Shown: positions 34,101 through 35,432 of the stretch, piece after piece
How the letters are laid out: each line of letters begins with the position of its first letter
Numbering within the stretch: the stretch's first letter is position 1
DNA from: Verrucomicrobiota bacterium
GTDB lineage: Bacteria; Verrucomicrobiota; Kiritimatiellia; JAKQHR01
NCBI GenBank assembly: GCA_029557905.1
Contig: JAKQHR010000173.1
Coordinates: forward strand, 1-35,432
Direction of reading: 5' to 3'
DNA: 35,432 bases
The notes under the pieces: generated by a model
Told to the model about the DNA's origin: nothing
Database searches by the model: none
Seen by the model: the letters and a program-made list of their open reading frames with translations, nothing else
Position numbers and translations under genes: made by a program

Positions 34101-35432
34101 CGCGCAAACGGTTTGACTTCGGGCGTGAATACGGACTTTGCGCCTGGGGACTGGGTTGAGTTCTCGCTGGCTGAGGTTGAGGCGGCCGGGTCTCTGGCCA
34201 ATGAATACCTGGGGTATCACAGCCCGGACGGCGGCATCGCGCTCTCGGTAACGATCACGAACCCGGCTGCGGCCTCGCTGACCGTGTCGAACGATGTCAC
34301 CACCTATACGGTGCAGGGCACGGCGAGCAGCAATGTGGTAGGGCAGCTCTCATGGACCAATGCCCTCACCGGCGCGTCCGGCTCAATCGCCGCCGCAGCC
34401 GAGTGGTCCATCTCCGCTGTTGCGCTGAATGTCGGCGACAACCTGATCACCGTCAGCGGAACCAACGCTGATGCGGTGGTCGTGAGCGACAGCGTCACCA
34501 TTACGCGTGAACTGGCCCCGCCTGTAATTCAGGCCGCCAGCGGAGTCGCTTCGACGCAGTTCAACGCCAACTGGCTGGCGTCCATTGGCGCCACCGGTTA
34601 CCGGCTGGACGTGGCCACAAACGAGTCGTTCAGCACCGGCGGCGTCGGCGGGGAAGCTCTTCTTGATGAAGATTTTTCAACACTGACGGATACGGCCGTT
34701 CCTGATGGTTGGTCCACGAGTGGCTCTTCCGACCTGGACTATACGGGAGCCGGCTATTATGGCGATGCGCCTCCTGCGTACAAATTCAAGGCGACAGGTC
34801 AGTGGCTTGAGAGTCCATCTTTCTCGGCAGGTGCGACGGGCTTGCAGTTCTGGGCTCTTGGGAATTCCGGTGACGGAAGCACATTCACTGTCTCGGGTTT
34901 GGTGAACAGCGCGTGGACACTTATTGATACAGTGGTGATCGCCTCGGGCGGAGCTACCTATAATGTAGCTCTGGATTCGCAAACAACGAAGTTCAAGATA
35001 TCGTTTACAAAGGTTGTGAACTGCGGTCTTGATGATGTGCTTGTGCAGGGCAGTGCAGGCGGCGGCGAATCGAGCTTCGTGCCGGGCTATCAGAACCTTG
35101 ATGTCGGCAATGTGACGACGTATGCGGTGACGGGCCTGACCGAAGGCGTGACCTATCATTACCGCGTCCGTGCGTACAACGACACCGTGACGACGATCAA
35201 TTCCGGCGTGACCAACGTGACGACGGGGGCTTCGACCACGCCTGAAATCACGGGCTTCTCGGTCCCGGCGGGCGCCACGGCCACGGTGACGCTGACGACC
35301 ACGATCAACGGCGAGACCTATGCGCTGGAATACACGACCGATCCGACCGCCAGCCCGGTGGTCTGGACCGAGGCGGATTCCGATGTCGGCGACGGCGGCG
35401 AACTGATACTGACCGACGCCTCGCCGTCGGAT
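31128..35432 (+). CDS. Giant secreted multidomain protein (lamin-tail, Ig-like and Fn3 domains), 3' end outside the window
   Basis: The frame stays open for 1435 codons to the window edge. In order it has a signal peptide (about 1-20), and an OB-fold/DUF5689-like region (about 150-245, GELIKITNLTMGAS... to EIIPRYYSDF). An Ig-like domain (about 248-345) and a lamin-tail-like domain (about 347-500, INEFHYDN... to GPVPASRGFLNFAQ) follow. Next come a beta-sandwich stretch, a first 86-residue Ig-like repeat (about 770-855), and a second lamin-tail-like domain (about 863-1000, MISQYYEGASNDKWIELYNAG). A second Ig-like repeat (about 1040-1127) precedes an Fn3 domain split by a jelly-roll-like insert (about 1131-1365), and then the start of another domain. 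Proteins with this architecture are secreted, often with a nuclease or sorting tail; that end is not in view. GGGAG lies upstream of the ATG. The first half is more A+T-rich than the last third. Confidence 0.85.
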   Translation, partial: MKKISIIMAVIAMFAGMSEGQTFSTIAAAKTNLYINGTNTYFAQYTNEFIDPTFSIKGRIISPFLSTPGDTNNIEIFIQDTTTGIRVHSGGIYFSATNPPSWFKPGAELTVKYGVIDQAAGMRSIRVDYPNYFFISDTNLLPVTPRLVTIDEYLADGEAREGELIKITNLTMGASAWSYGTYSQFIATSGTSKITVYIDEDTEIPGQLPPTNTFDLIGLAVQYDNSLIPSNGYEIIPRYYSDFIQTVGAEPPSIVVTPAGATAKVGRPITVDVIGQDRNAADVLTIANPEAISGSSFVSTGARTKQLSWTPQLSDAGTIHTAVFTVADATVTVTGQTVITVSPAYQAGAPWINEFHYDNESSDVDEGVELAGASAIDLSAYDILLYNGNGGLVYHTINCSGTLGDEGNGYAAAWFPVASTPGIQGGPDGIALVHRDTTNVLDFISYEGTFTAVDGPAAGMDSYDVGVVEEDPNFPVNYSLQLAGDGTNYESFVWTGPVPASRGFLNFAQNVGGTADAAVIMFDLALLPAEPSTNAFDIVCSIFPNGSADSLSATAYYTLNGGTTNSVPMSLGEDYSYTTSSQIPGQPDGTVLSYWVGVTFGGPGTNSPSFTETNTYNIVALAGYETFANFDPVNVGAYTDGDFLGQDGSTWTYTQCRGDMLITDETPCLGNNRTPVAAVQSGTISGGCGTLSFDLMKAFSADYNLEVYVNDNLVATLTGGTQSVVDSSGDIVVNAQGDFVLKFIQANSAAGQVSIDNITWTPPDQNAPSLAITNPITSSVSVSNEVTSYMVEGSASTSVVGQISWTNALTGASGTTAAGTSWSQSVALNVGVNVITFSGTNNVGASASDSVTITRQSLPLGTVLMISQYYEGASNDKWIELYNAGESTIDLGAGGYRLGIWANAAREGWKTSVAPSASIVLSNSIAAGDTYLVKHTDSANPTYAVGDIASGSLTPNGDDSVVLYTGETYDFANVVDAFGLTGSGYADKSYVRANGLTSGVNTDFAPGDWVEFSLAEVEAAGSLANEYLGYHSPDGGIALSVTITNPAAASLTVSNDVTTYTVQGTASSNVVGQLSWTNALTGASGSIAAAAEWSISAVALNVGDNLITVSGTNADAVVVSDSVTITRELAPPVIQAASGVASTQFNANWLASIGATGYRLDVATNESFSTGGVGGEALLDEDFSTLTDTAVPDGWSTSGSSDLDYTGAGYYGDAPPAYKFKATGQWLESPSFSAGATGLQFWALGNSGDGSTFTVSGLVNSAWTLIDTVVIASGGATYNVALDSQTTKFKISFTKVVNCGLDDVLVQGSAGGGESSFVPGYQNLDVGNVTTYAVTGLTEGVTYHYRVRAYNDTVTTINSGVTNVTTGASTTPEITGFSVPAGATATVTLTTTINGETYALEYTTDPTASPVVWTEADSDVGDGGELILTDASPSD
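33435..33692 (+). repeat. First copy of an 86-residue Ig-like repeat
   Basis: It encodes LAITNPITSSVSVSN through GQISWTNALTGASG to DSVTITR. It is matched by a second copy about 810 bases downstream in the same gene. Confidence 0.75.
34245..34508 (+). repeat. Second copy of the 86-residue Ig-like repeat
   Basis: It encodes SVTITNPAAASLTVSN through GQLSWTNALTGASG to DSVTITR. It is closely similar in protein sequence to the first copy but G+C-richer in codon use. Confidence 0.75.

Noticed and set aside
1-35432. tRNA, rRNA, insertion sequence or prophage genes
   Set aside because: No cloverleaf-like sequence, rRNA text, transposase, integrase or terminal inverted repeats were recognised by eye; a tRNAscan or profile search was not possible.

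Overview
The window reads as a chromosomal segment of a Gram-negative-type, G+C-rich bacterium. The best guess is the Verrucomicrobiota/Kiritimatiellota (PVC) lineage. The evidence is an inverse-autotransporter barrel, an ExbB/ExbD/TonB-like set, a prepilin-type protein with the [14 protein letters not shown] leader and an H-X9-DG-like C-terminus, and a giant secreted lamin-tail/Fn3 protein. The phylum is inferred from this gene style; there is no rRNA in the window to confirm it. I found no tRNA, rRNA, CRISPR array, insertion sequence or phage gene.

Layout. (1) 83-3961: a secreted inverse-autotransporter beta-barrel with a long beta-helix passenger, behind its own promoter. (2) 3962-4505: a gene-free stretch with small repeats and GAAC/GTTC inverted repeats upstream of uvrA. 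(3) 4506-15297: nine co-directional, tightly packed or overlapping genes: uvrA, a large TPR protein, exbB-like, exbD-like, a TonB-like protein, a small membrane zinc-ribbon protein, hisD, hisC and a secreted protein of unknown function. Translational overlaps join the Exb/TonB set. (4) 15322-18120: a minus-strand DRE-TIM aldolase-like gene, and a plus-strand AI-2E-family transporter/LysE-family exporter pair. (5) 18132-21273 (minus): clpB, then a 24-codon membrane micro-ORF, then a bifunctional-nuclease (DUF151) gene. (6) 21445-23967: a zinc-ribbon membrane protein and a hybrid kinase-like protein whose ATP-binding motifs look degraded. (7) 23968-28210: a DUF2059 protein, a Mut7-C RNase-fold protein with a ubiquitin-like N-terminus, mtaB (tRNA methylthiotransferase), an HI0933-type flavoprotein and a cysteine-rich unknown. 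(8) 28382-29656: an orphan CodB-like permease. (9) 29657-30249: a non-coding region with two arrays of helically phased A-tracts around a hairpin cluster. (10) 30250 to the window end: a prepilin-like gene and a giant secreted multidomain protein that runs off the edge.

Most genes are ordinary housekeeping (DNA repair, histidine synthesis, chaperone, tRNA modification) with envelope and secretion functions interleaved. I do not see a clear, self-contained new defence or biosynthetic system. The points most worth a second look are the phased A-tract region, the degraded kinase core, the micro-ORF behind clpB, the grouping of uvrA, Exb/TonB and his genes, and the nested-domain architecture of the giant protein. 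All start sites given were chosen by eye from ribosome-binding sites and family alignment from memory.
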